Source of the DNA: Blastomussa wellsi
Taxonomy: Eukaryota; Cnidaria; Anthozoa; Scleractinia; Plerogyridae
Reading direction: 5' to 3'
Assembly (NCBI GenBank): GCA_947652115.1
Contig: OX393561.1
Span: forward strand, 39,041,533 to 39,105,532
Length of the DNA stretch: 64,000 nucleotides
How positions within the stretch are numbered: position 1 is the first letter of the stretch; each line of letters starts with the position of its first letter. Positions 35,562-46,791 of the stretch are shown here, piece by piece. The notes beneath the pieces were generated by a model. That model was given only the letters and a program-made list of their open reading frames with translations, made no database searches and was not told the DNA's origin. The position numbers and the translations under genes are program-made.

Positions 35562-36140
35562 GGAAGAGGGGGGGAGGGGTGCCGGAGGTGGTGAAAGCGG
35601 ATGGGGTACTTAGAAAAGTTCGGGTGGGTTTCTCCGCTGGGTGACTAGGAAAGCCTATCCAATCGATCTTGTCGCAGACAAAAACAAGCTCAGATTTGCT
35701 GCCTCATCGTATTATAGATGTAAAAAGCATGTTTTTATTACATTTGCTACACAATTCCGCAACATCCGTTATTTATTTTCGCACATTTCAAAACGACCTG
35801 ATTTATAGATAAGCAGAAAGATATCAGTTCGAGATGATTTTCCCATTCAGTGAAGCCCATCTGAGACAAAAGGTCAAAACTGGACTTCCACATGATAGCA
35901 GATCTAGAAGACCAGAGAACCCCATCAGTGTATAATAAGTATAATTCACCCTCCCCCCCCTCCCCTCAAACTGGAGTGTAACTTCCTTATATATACTTTC
36001 CTACTGCGCGAACCAACTCATGTCATGTAAAAATCGTTAGACTGCAAATCGCTCGCGTTCGCAAAAAATACGACTGTTTTGCAGTCTAAAAAACCGTTGA
36101 TCACAGTTGCTGAGTCCAACATACTCTACGTAATGCATGT

Positions 36141-36532
36141 TTAAAGGACATTGTCACGCTATTTTAGCAAAACTTTAAACAGCTAAAACTTGTCTTTGCT
36201 CAAAGGAAAACCAAAAGTAATGGTTTAGTTATGTTACTGAACTATATTAGTGCATTGAAACCGTTTACTGACGTCTGTTGTTATTGATGGTGAGGATGGA
36301 AGTGGATTGAAAATTGAAAAAAATTGCCAATTTTTTTCACATTTTCAAGATATCTCCTGAAAAAATTGGAAACCAACTACTATATGGTTTGCTCTCACTG
36401 TTAAATTTTCACTTGATATCTTTTTCACAATTCTGCTGTTGCATTTTTTGCACAAGTAAAGGTATTAAGTAATGACCGTTAGCACAGAATTTACCTGAAC
36501 ACTCCAAAATCACCGTGACAATGCCTCTTTAA
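36141..36532. mobile_element. TTAA-flanked MITE, copy 2
   Basis: TTAA-AGGACATTGTCACG at the left, CGTGACAATGCCTCT-TTAA at the right. Homologous over its length to 32724-33104. Confidence 0.8.
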
Positions 36533-36559
36533 ACAACGTGAAGACGATAAAAAATATTA

Positions 36560-37780
36560 ATTAGTTGTCTCGGTCCTCTGAGCAAACCAGTATCAAAAAA
36601 GGCAATGTTTACCCATAAGCGCGACCCTTTACACCGACAAAAACGTCATTGCTTATCTACACCCCGTGTCAGTTGAGATTGTAGCTAGAATTTGCGCATG
36701 CCGACCTTTGCCGGGAGATCGATTGTATGAAAACACAATAAAAAAATATGACTGATACGACATAAAAACCGGACAGAAACCGATATAAATAAGGGTTGCA
36801 GCTGATTTCGTCCACGATTGCATCCGCACGTGTAATGTTGGTGTTTTGCAGCAAGTGAACCCGTTTCTTAAAAGGATTGCAGTTTAATTGTTTCTACAGT
36901 CCATTAAACAATAAATTTCAAGTTTCCGTAGTGTTTTTAGTTCCCACAAAAACCTTTTACTTTAATTTATAATTCTGGCCTGTTTGTATATGTATTTCAT
37001 TCTGACAATAAAGTCATACTGGGTTCAAACGCCTAAGGGCCTAAGGCTATGTCTCAAATGAGTGTTTAACGGTTTGGCTTTCATAGTGAGTAATTATCAA
37101 ATATCAAAGCCAAAATTCTTAACATTTTAGTGATTTTAAAATCCATCGAATCTGTTTTATACAGGTCCCTTTCGATTTGCAACCATCGTTATAGAGTTTG
37201 ATAAGAGCGATAACTTTATGTGCAGGATATTTTCGCACGCTTTCGCTTGGTAGTAAGTGACCAGACTCGGCTAGCAAATACTGCGCACGAATTGTTATGA
37301 CGTAGCACTCAGTTCAATTAAAAGTCTGATTCATTAAACACAGCATGACTGCCGTAAGAATCAACGTAATAATTTGACTCAAAATTTGTACATTTCTGTT
37401 ATTTAAAGTTCGAATTTACTAAATATGTTGCGAATGTCAGTTATAAATTAATATACACTACCGATACACTTTATAAACTTGCCAGAATTGCTGGAAAGGT
37501 TCTTAAGTAACATCAGTAGTTATCGGTTTCTTTTTCGAGTTGTTGTCTCGAATGGTTTGTGATTCGGTCCTTTTTGCACTAAATCTCGAAACAGTTTTGG
37601 CTGAGTCAGCAACAATAGCCCCCTTAAGTCACTGTCGCACTGATCTTGAAACCGAACAGTCGGTTGATTTGTAGCTTTCCACAGAGTTTCGCCTTCTGAT
37701 CTGCTGATCAATATGTGTAAGCTTCTGTACTTTCAAACGATTCCATTATCAGCCAGCAATGACGCGAATTCCCCTCCATA
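36560..37780. other. Gene-free stretch
   Basis: No supported gene or element. Short frames (36669-36854 and 37520-37711 on the minus strand) have no recognisable features. Confidence 0.35.
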
Positions 37781-37785
37781 TTAAA

Positions 37786-38130
37786 TCAAACAACCACAGG
37801 TTTGGTTTCGTCTCGTCTTCGTCGAGGTTTACGAACTCGCTTTGTCAAACCGTCACACGCATGCCCGCAAAGTAGACAGAAGAGAATGCCAACTACGAAC
37901 ATGCCTGCACCAGTGATGATCAAGGAGGGAACGTTTATTAAACAGCCAGTTATGAATATCGTTATACCACCAAAAAGGATTAAACCAGGCAACAGAACTA
38001 CACTCAATGGCCTACATATCGTGTGGCACCGTGGGGACGTCAAGCAGTTGAAGTCGCCGTAGCGATTTCTGGCTTCGTTTTCTTCGCGATTTACTTTGCA
38101 AACGGCTATGCAAGCTCCATCTTCGTCCAT
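37786..38130 (-). CDS. Short two-TM protein, no PPxY (cluster member 8)
   Basis: 114 residues starting MDEDGACIA. N-terminus with several Cys (positions 7, 11, 29, 35, 39), TM1 about 43-63, TM2 about 69-89, loop GCLINVPSL. A very short, strongly basic tail (TKRVRKPRRRRDETK) ends PVVV, hydrophobic at the last position like a class II PDZ ligand. No PPxY. Included with the cluster for layout and position; could instead be an unrelated small membrane protein. Confidence 0.45.
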   Translation of the reverse strand: MDEDGACIAVCKVNREENEARNRYGDFNCLTSPRCHTICRPLSVVLLPGLILFGGITIFITGCLINVPSLIITGAGMFVVGILFCLLCGHACDGLTKRVRKPRRRRDETKPVVV

Positions 38131-39599
38131 TGTTTTCTCTCGGTTTCTGCAAAGTTAATTAAACATGGCATGAAGTGAAGTTTATATGTTAGCATTAAGC
38201 GAGTCAATAGCAGGCTTACTTTTACAGAATATATCTCCGGCCGAGAAGCTGTTGAATTTCCAAAGTTTCCTATGGCTAATTTGCTGCTGATTAATTAAGT
38301 TAGTTTAATAAAGTGACCTTATCTATTTGTTTCTTTGATTGCAGGATGAGCTTCGAACAAAAAATGCCCAACAGGCGGTAGGAGGTAAATTGCAAGTAGT
38401 ATAATACTGCAATATACTATAATGCACAATAGAATGTCAGGTCACGCTTGTCAATATCTGGGAAGTTATTATTTCATTTGGTCTGCGGAGTTGCAGTTTA
38501 GAGAAATTTGAGGATGGGTTTTAAGAGATTTGCAATTAAAAGCCCTTGATATTTGCCGAAAATGGCCTGCTGCTTGTTTTCCATTGGAACGGCAGAGTTA
38601 TGAAAAACAGCACGAGTATGTTAGGAGTACACTATAGCACTATAGGAGTACACTAGAGATCTTAGCTTTCCCGGGGGTGGGGGAGGGGGAGCTCACCAAT
38701 AAAAATGATGGAATTCTCGTCTACCCTTTATTAGGGGGGTGGTGTAAATTGGTGGATTGGCATAACTTAGGGTGCTTCAAGTGACAACCGCCATGAGTTG
38801 TCGCAGTACCTTTTAGGGGCCTTCAAGGTCATCAATCTGAAGGAAGTCTGATGCACGATTATGTCTTACATATAAGTTTCTAGTTTGCCCTGGTCTTGGG
38901 AAGTGTGGTGATATTATTAAAGGGAATCTCGGCTCTTGAAACAAGTTGACGTTAAGTTGTCTAAAATAGTGTCTATTTTATACCGGACAAGAGAGATACA
39001 AAATTTCCTAATGATAAAAAAAGGAAAAGATTATCTCTTTTAAAATTCCCGTGCGAAGCCATTTTGGATTTTATGACGTCATTGCGTTGCCCTTATTGTT
39101 TTAATGAGAGATTCTTTTGTGTGAAACATGAAACAATTATTGGACAACGCACTAACGTCATAAAATCTTAAATGGCGGCGCGCGGGAAATTTAAGGAGGC
39201 TGGCAACAGTCTCCACTTCTTTTCCAACAGCTACACTTTGAAGGATGAATACTACCAATGTTTAGCAAGCGATGATACAATAATGGTATCATACAAATGC
39301 CCAATCAGTGGTAAGCAAGTTACAGTCATCCTTTTGTATAACAGGTTACCATAGCAGCAATATGACCTGCCAAAAGCACCCTTAATTTCAGCTTTAAGTT
39401 CTTATAACTCAAAAACGAGCTCGATGACTCCCATTTTTTATTGTCGAATTGTGATAAGCATGATAAGACGCAACTTTTTGCAAAGTTTGAAAAATTCTGT
39501 GGAGTGGGTTCAGAGCCACCTTAAATTTTCAAAAAATTAAGGAGGGGTTTGTTTGACAGTATTGTAAACGACCACACCCCATTAAAAGGAAGCGAGTAA

Positions 39600-41160
39600 G
39601 GGAGAAGGACATACCTTACATGACACATGCACCTGAATGGAAAAGAACCATTAGAGATAAAAGAAAATATGCTATCCAGTTTGCTAAGAATCGCACTCCT
39701 GAGAATTTTGAACTCAAACGAAAGTACAGGAATGGAATATTGCTACTCGGGAGCGGAGAAAGGCTATCAAAGCGCGAGTTCTTCAACACATTTAATCCAT
39801 TTATCAGGAACAAGATCAAGGACTCTGCATCAATATGCCCAAGGACTGTGGAGGATAAAGTGGTAAACGATCAAACACTCGGTTCTGAAATGTTGGCTGA
39901 TTATTTTACAAATGCTGCAGCAAACATCGGCGGTAACCAGGTGACTAGCTTAACTGAGGATGAGTTGGACAATCATAGTAGTGTGAGGCCCGGTTAAGAC
40001 GCCGAACTTTTCATGAGCCGATCTCAATTCGAATTTGTACCGACCCAAATTAACAAAAATATGCATGTTGATTCAGACGCTGTTCTCTTTGGCCGTTCCT
40101 AATACAGTACCAGTAAAACCAGTCAAAATGGTCAACAGTAAATTATAATAATTTATGCATTAGGATCGGCACAAAGCCGTTCCAAAGGCGTTCCAAAGGC
40201 GAAATTCTCGGCCAAGCCAGGCGGGAAGAACGTGTGAGCCATTCCAAACTGCAATAGCCGTTCCAAATTGATTCAGGCGCCGATCTTACTTAATTCAAGG
40301 AATTAGGTCTGAACCGGGCCTAAGGGCAATAATTGCTACATACAACGGAAAGCATTTCAACTTTATATATTTTAGTAACGAGGAAGTTCGCAATGCAATT
40401 GAGCAAATTGACCCTAAAAAGTCATTAGCTGGGACACCGGTATCCGACCGAAAAATCTTCTCAAAATTGTTGCCAGTGGCCTAGCGCCTTCTCTTACGAC
40501 TCTCTACAATAGCTGTATCAATGCAAGTCAATGGCCGACCTCATGGAAAATGCGGGAGTGGACGCCTGACTTTAAAAAGGGTGACCGATTGGAGACAGCT
40601 ACCGCCCCATCACTGCACTAATCTGTATCGATAAGATATTTGAACAATTGCTTAGTAAGCAGATCACTGAACACTACGGACCACTGAAGTATGACAGCTT
40701 ACAGAAAACTGCTTAGCTGCGAGGCCACCCTTCTAACATTAGTTTAGGAGTGGCGAGCTGGTAACCATACTATCCCCTGATATGAGCAAGGCCTTTGATT
40801 CCCTGTGCCATTCTCTAACTATCAAGAAACTAGACGTCTATGGCTTTTGCAGTAACTCATTGGATCTGATTCGTTCATTTTTCAAAGGTAGAGTTAACAG
40901 AATGTAGATCAATGGCCAAACTCAGTGAGTGGAAATTTATGGAACGTAGCTGCCCTCAGGGTACTGCATTTGGTCCTCTTCTTCTCTGAAGCATGTTTCA
41001 GAACGACATGGCATTGTTTATCAAAGGTTCGAGTCTTACTATGTATGCGGACGATCATCAGTTGTACGTTTCTGGTCGAATCACGGTTGAAGAAACAAGG
41101 CCAGCTTGCTTGGGAATGGTACAAGCTGTTGGCTATAAACCCAAGCAAAGTTGACATAAA
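39600..41160 (+). mobile_element. Degenerate non-LTR retrotransposon (RT remnant)
   Basis: A 125-residue open segment (39620-39997) carries the pre-RT linker (MTHAPEWKRTIRDKRKYAIQ). After a foreign-looking insert at about 40000-40320, frame-broken RT pieces follow: FSNEEVRNAIEQIDPKKS (40370s), WTPDFKKGD and YRPITALICIDKIFEQLL (40560-40660), RT motif A DMSKAFDSL (about 40780) and the catalytic MYADD box at 41041-41055. Multiple stops and frameshifts; dead jockey/CR1-type copy. Confidence 0.75.
40000..40325. mobile_element. Element inserted in the degenerate LINE
   Basis: GTGAGGCCCGGTTAAGACGC at 39981 faces GAACCGGGCCTAAGGGC at 40310-40325; internal GATCGGC/GCCGATC and CGTTCCAAA repeats give dyad symmetry. 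RT homology stops before it and resumes after it. Confidence 0.5.
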
Positions 41161-41492
41161 GAGAGGTTTTGACCGTTAAAAGTTCCGTTAAAAAATGTTC
41201 TTATTCTGTCCTCACGCATAAATGGCGGTCGATTCGTGGCCGGAGTTTTAATGTTAGCCGACGGTTGCGTCTATTGTTCACTCAGTTGTTTTACCGATCG
41301 TTCTAAAAATTCCATACAAATTTGAAGAAGTATTGTATGTTACCATTTTGTATTCAGAAGTCTTGAGAAGCCGCATTAAGTCCGTTTTCAAGTCTGAGAT
41401 TGGAAGCCAAACACACTCAAAATCCGCCATGACTTGGCTGCTGTCGAACTGTTTAAAGATGACTCCTTCGTTAGCAAGGTTTTACTTTAAAT

Positions 41493-41498
41493 GAATAG

Positions 41499-41543
<45 letters not shown>

Positions 41544-41752
41544 GTATAACAATATAATTTGGTTTTATCAACTGGGTTGATAATGTCAATTGGCCACCGT
41601 AAAGAGATTCAAGAGCTGACGTTTCGAGCGTTAGCCCTTCGTCGGAGCGAAAGATTCGCTCCGACGAAGGGCTAACGCTCGAAACGTCAGCTCTTGAATC
41701 TCTTTACGGTGGCCAATTGACATTATCAACCCAGTTGATAAAACCAAATCAC
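41493..41752. mobile_element. Palindromic Penelope-like terminal repeat, copy 2
   Basis: Near-perfect palindrome of about 97-bp arms centred at 41653 (GCGAA-AGA-TTCGC), each arm carrying CCGACGAAGGGCTAACGCTC then GAAACGTC. The left flank 41493-41553 (GAATAGAGGGGGTAAGTTTC ... GCGTCGGTGGGAAG) is the reverse complement of the tail of copy 1 at 28952-29017, so the two copies are in opposite orientation. Hammerhead-like cores occur on both strands. Confidence 0.6.
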
Positions 41753-41861
41753 ATTCACACATGGCGTTAAATGCAGGAATGGCTCCGGGACACTTAGATT
41801 TTTTTAGACTTTGATTTTTTCGTCCAATAAAGAGAAAAAAACAAAGTCAATTAGAAAAGCA

Positions 41862-41932
41862 CAGAGGTGGAATCGATCCCGGGTAACCCAGAACACGAGC
41901 TATTCCTACTAACCACTACACTACCGAGGCCC
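41862..41932 (-). repeat. tRNA-like sequence (SINE head or tRNA pseudogene)
   Basis: On the minus strand GCCTCGGTAGTGTAGTGGTT (A-box-like) is followed about 35 nt later by GGGATCGATTCC (B-box-like). The acceptor stem does not close well, so it is not called a functional tRNA. Followed further right by repeated GGCTAACCG units (41995-42110). Confidence 0.5.
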
Positions 41933-42358
41933 GGCTGCCGAACATCGAAAATTTTAGGATTTTATCGTGTTACCCTTACCATTCTTGAGAGCTAACCGCA
42001 TAACCGCAGTGCTTAGTAGGCTAACCGGAATGCAAAAGTAGGCTAACCGGATTGCTTAATAGGCTAACCGCAGTATTTTAATAGGCTAACCAGGGCTATT
42101 TTGTAGTCTAATTTAGCTAACCAAACTCGTTCCCAGTGCATTCCGAGCCCGGAGCCATTCCTGCAATTAAGCGCTACTCACATTCACGATAGCCGCCATT
42201 ATGGTTATGCCAGTGGGCAAACATTGAAATGATGCTTTTTCTTGGAAAATCGGACGGTCTAAACAGTGAAGTATCTGCGGTAAAAGCCACATTTGAGAGC
42301 CAAGTTATGATTTCAAGGTTAGTTTGATTTCAAGGTTAGTTTGAAATAGTTACTAAAT

Positions 42359-42864
42359 GAGGGTCTCAATGGGGTTAACCGTTAGCCGTAAAATGGCCAA
42401 ACATTTAGCCGTTAGGCGTAAAAATGAAAGAATTTTAACCGTTAGCCGTAAAAAATGTTAACCGTAAAAAATCTAAATACAAAAGTAACGACCTCGAGAG
42501 CTTTTTTTCAGTCTGATGTGTTGTGCGTTTATGTGTTCTGGTAGCGAGAAAAGCCGATCGAAACCGGAAGTGTCGTAAGTGTCTGCATAATTTGTCACAT
42601 ATGTCGCGTAGTTGCGCGAGTTGACAGACGTTTTGACAGCTCTTGTATTGTACGAGTGTACACGGAAAAACAAAATACTTTTTTTTCACAAAATGGTCCA
42701 AAGACTTTCAGTATGTTTTACAACAATGGAAGTTAATATTTAATAATAGCAATTATTTTGTAACTTCTCCTGTTAACCGTAATGGAACAAGGTTAACCGT
42801 TAGCCGTAAAAAAGCCAAAAAGCTAACCGTTAACCGTAAAAGCCACTACCCCATTGAGACCCTC
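42359..42864. mobile_element. MITE with GAGGGTCTCAATGGGGT ends, copy 1
   Basis: Ends GAGGGTCTCAATGGGGTTAA and ACCCCATTGAGACCCTC, flanked by CTAAAT on both sides (42353-42358, 42865-42870), a 6-bp duplication. Inside, TTAACCGTTAGCCGTAAAA-type units repeat near both ends. Matches 57576-58062. Confidence 0.85.
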
Positions 42865-42899
42865 CTAAATACCTTGACTTGCTAACTACGCAGGCCGTT

Positions 42900-44310
42900 T
42901 TCTTTTTGATAAATTGCGAAAATTGCATTAAACTTAGAATATTTAAAATACAAAAGAGAAACCAAAGCGTGGCTATGAAAAAAGTTATCAGACATGATAG
43001 GAAATCAGCTGAAATTTGTCGGTTTTGGCTTGATTGCCCCCTGCCAAATCACGTGCCTAATTTGCATTACAACGTGGAAACAAACATGGCGGCTGCTGTG
43101 AATAAAGGACAATAACGTCTATTGGATCCTCATCACAGAGGTCCCGGATTCAAGCCCTCAACCCTGTCACAGGCGGGATTTGTTTCTCGGATTTGTTGCA
43201 CAAAGCGAATTTAATTTGAGAAAATTGGGTCAATTTTCGAACATGTGACGATATGAACTCTCTTTTTTCTGTTTGAGTAGGAAAAGCATGTTTTATAACA
43301 CAGAACATGCTTCATTATCATTATTTCACATCTTCGACAGATACCCACTTTTAAAGATATGTTAATCCTTGTATGGAACTTTTAAACAATACGGGTCAGA
43401 CAGTAATTATTGGTTTCCACGCGACGCTGGGCCTGTTAAATTTTTATTGTCCCCACGCAGAAATCCGAAAACTTCATCGTTTCTTTTTCACTTTTTAAAT
43501 ATTATCCTTTGTGTTTGAAATACAGCATGTTGAATTTTCGAGATTTCCCTCGTACGCGACATCATGATGACGCCGTGACAGCTATCGCGCTTGAAGAAAA
43601 GGTCTTTTCTCAAGATTTTCGCAGTTTAAACAGTTCAAGTATCACGAAAAATGTTTATGTGTATATATACCAGATTGTAAGGAAAGCAATCGCTTTCATA
43701 GCAAAAGTGAGTGCCAGATGTTTTCCGATTTCCGGCCGTCGTGTTGGTGCCCATCCGAATGGTCTCCATACTAATTCGCGTGAAATGCTTCGGCAAATAA
43801 CTCAAGAATGGTGTACCGCACAGACCCGAGACTTGGAGATATTGTTTATCTATTAATATTTTATAAAATCTGAACTTATCAGCTTTTCTCATTGAATGGT
43901 TTCTGATTAATTTTTTGATGGCGTGATGGTGAAAATCAGCAATTAGCAGGTCTTTTCTTGCTGCTTGTGAAGCACTGATATCTATTTCGTGGACAGTAAC
44001 TAGTCGTACAACGCATTGCCGTTCAAGCGTGGATCGCTTTTCCTATTCGTAAAATGTAGTACAAACCTAGCTTGACGAATTAGATGCGCATTAATGCAGC
44101 TATGCTCTCCAAACTGTCATCATTCAAGAAATTTTATTTTATTTTATATAGCACCAAATTAACATGACAATGACGTCACCGATCACAGGCCATACGGATG
44201 TTGCGTTATATTTCAAGAGACAGGAAGAACGTAAACATTGCTTCGGACGAACGAGCGTCGTCGCTTTTGCACATAGAGGACACGTGCTGCCTCTTGTTGC
44301 GAGCTCTTCA
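42900..44310. other. Gene-free stretch
   Basis: No convincing gene. A 115-residue frame at 43509-43856 (+) has no recognisable features and an opposing frame of similar length. Confidence 0.35.
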
Positions 44311-44313
44311 AAG

Positions 44314-44319
44314 TATAAA
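44314..44319 (+). promoter_or_regulatory. Possible TATA box of member 9
   Basis: TATAAA 54 bp before the ATG at 44373. Position plausible for a short 5' UTR; no other support. Confidence 0.25.
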
Positions 44320-44372
44320 CCGGTCTCCGTGAATGGCCAGAGGACAACTCAAAGTCGATTTAATAGGAGACA

Positions 44373-44837
44373 ATGCGGGGAAATTTAACTGCTGAAATCA
44401 GCGATTCACAGTCTAGCAATTCAGAGTCGAGATGGCAAGACTTTTGGAGTTGGAAGACGCCGTACCAACTTTGTATCATTTGTCTTGTACCGTTCGTTTT
44501 GATTTTCATCGGTTGTGTATTGCTGGGACTGTACTGGTCGGAGAAATTTCCACAGTCTTCCAGCCAAGCTGTGCTGACCTGTGGAATGGTGTCTTTCTTT
44601 AGCGGCTTCCTTGTGTGCGTTATCGCCAATTTCTGCGATGCATGTGGCGTCACATGCCGCAGACACGATGATTTACCGAACGGCGACGAGCAAAATAACA
44701 CATTGTTTGTCGATTTGAGTGAATTAGGACCGACCCCAAACGACCTGGAATACCAGGACGATAAAACAGACAGTCAGCCCACGAAAACGGAGGTGGACTC
44801 AGTTGGGAATCACACAAGTGGGCCAAGAAGACCATAG
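44373..44837 (+). CDS. Two-TM tail protein without PPxY (cluster member 9)
   Basis: A single-exon 154-residue protein starting MRGNLTAE. Ser-rich N-terminus, a Trp-rich juxtamembrane patch (WQDFWSW), TM1 about 31-54, loop YWSEKFPQSSSQ, TM2 about 66-88, then a Cys-rich juxtamembrane segment (CDACGVTC) that could be palmitoylated (inference) and an acidic tail of about 55 residues. No PPxY. Grouped with the cluster by topology and position. Confidence 0.5.
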   Translation: MRGNLTAEISDSQSSNSESRWQDFWSWKTPYQLCIICLVPFVLIFIGCVLLGLYWSEKFPQSSSQAVLTCGMVSFFSGFLVCVIANFCDACGVTCRRHDDLPNGDEQNNTLFVDLSELGPTPNDLEYQDDKTDSQPTKTEVDSVGNHTSGPRRP

Positions 44838-46685
44838 TTGATAACTGCCTTTGTCGTAATGGCTTGGATCACGCAAGTCGCTAAGTTGAAAAACGAGGCA
44901 TAAAAGTGTCTGGATGATGTATCTTTGTAAATACGTTTCCCGAAGGCAAAGGGATTTACTTGAATTTTATTCCCGTTGGTTGTTTCCCATTGATGAAGTT
45001 TGATATTTGCTTGTTTTTGTTTTCGCCTCGGACTGTGGATTGCGCAAGAACCATGAGCACTTATTATCATCAGGCGAATATTGAACTTACAACGGATGTC
45101 ATTGGCATTGACGGGATTTGATAGGAAACAAAGATGTCCCCTTCACAAGGCTGAAGAAAAAATGAAAAAATGGCATAAAAATGTTACAAATCGTAGCAGA
45201 AAAAAAATTCCATGTATAAAACCTTTGATAATTTATATATTTTAGCAGCGCAATTGCAAATTGTACAAAAGTTTAAAACTGTGAATAAATTAGGTTGAGT
45301 TTTAAAACCTTGTCACGTCCAATCAAGTTTTAAATGAATATAAGCTTTTACAGGATGCTATGACAATTAGAAATGTTTGTGTGATAAATTATACTGGGTT
45401 TGCTAATTTTTTGCCCTGTAGCTAATTTTTGATAGATTCTCCTTTTTGAAAGGCGGCCAGGATATTTGTTTTGTTTGTAAAACAAAAGACTGCGATGATA
45501 TGAGTGTAAGTTTTTATTAAGCCCAACTGAAATTCAGACGGTAAAAATATACCTTAAAAATGGCATTCCAGTGAACTTTATCAGGTTTGTGCTATCAACC
45601 AAATAAAATTGAACAGCTCCCACCCCACTCAGTTTCCAAATACAGCTTTTGCATTGAAGATGTCACGTGCGATTGGCATGGTGAACTGAAAAAAAGATAC
45701 CTCGGCTGCTGATCACACATTGCAATTATTTTATTATGCATAAGCCATATATGGTAACTTTTTTAACAAATGAAACAGAAAGGAAGCTGTCCGTATTGCG
45801 TGAACCGTGGTGGGGGGTTAACAGCTGGTGTAACATAATTTGTTTTAATATAATTAGATATAACTGATAAGAGCAATGTACTACCTGTATAAAGAAAAAG
45901 AAATAAACATTCGTACAACGTGTTAAGTTAATACATGCAAGAACAACGTTATTCGATTGTTTTGATGTCAGTGTTTTCAAAAAGTTCCGTTTTCGCCGTC
46001 CACACTAACACACCAAGCCAGCGTTTTCAAATTTATCCACCTTGGAGAGCGTTTTTCGTTTTTCGGTGACCGAAAACGCCGTGTTAGTTTGGACGGAAGG
46101 CCAATCCGGAGAAAAAAAAACTTGTGTTTTCAAATTTATCCGAATTAGTGTGGACGTAGCCTTAGGCACAATTCCTGAAATAATAAAACATAAAACATCC
46201 GGTGGCGGTCCAGCCTCGAAAATTACAGATTCTTATTTTCAGACTCAAAGTTTCCTCAGATAGGCAATGGCAAATTAAAATAACCGAGAACCTTCAAGTG
46301 ATAGCTGACCTTGGTACAATCCAGCAAAAACTGTGCAAAGTACGGGTTATAATGCACCTATCAATGTTAAGCCACAGGAGAGGGAGACCGTGCATAGGCG
46401 GGGCATTCGAACTGTGCCGACCCTGGCCGTATTAAGTACTAGCTCTGCTAGTTGAAATATTGGCCAATAAATTTTGCCCTTTTTCCGTAGTACCAGCCTT
46501 GCAATCAATTTGGTTTTACAACACTTCGAGTGATGTCTGGTACGAGCATTTCTTTATCAAGAGATCCGGCAATAACAAGCCAACTAGTTTTATTCTTCGT
46601 TGCGTGGTCTCCTGCATCCAAACGTTATATATGCTCACCCCTTACGTGCATAAGTTGGACGGACGAAACAGACTGCTATAATTGA

Positions 46686-46791
46686 AAACAAACTTTAGCA
46701 AGGCTGAACAAACAACTAGAAACTGATGGTATTTTAATTTACCATCAGTTTCTAGCTGTTTGATCAGCCTTGCATTATTCTGTTTGTTTTT
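46686..46791. repeat. Perfect-centre hairpin element
   Basis: CTAGAAACTGATGGTA faces TACCATCAGTTTCTAG across a 9-base AT spacer; outer arms AAAACAAAC...GCAAGGCTGA and TCAGCCTTGC...GTTTGTTTT continue the fold with small bulges. About 47-bp arms. Confidence 0.75.

Noticed and set aside
39172..39354. 60-residue plus frame starting MAARGKFKEAG
   Set aside because: Looks like part of an old dispersed repeat; too short and without domain evidence.
41862..41932. Functional tRNA gene on the minus strand
   Set aside because: A- and B-box-like segments are present, but the acceptor and anticodon stems do not pair well, so it is listed only as tRNA-like.
43509..43856. 115-residue plus frame
   Set aside because: An opposing frame of similar quality overlaps it and no family feature is visible.
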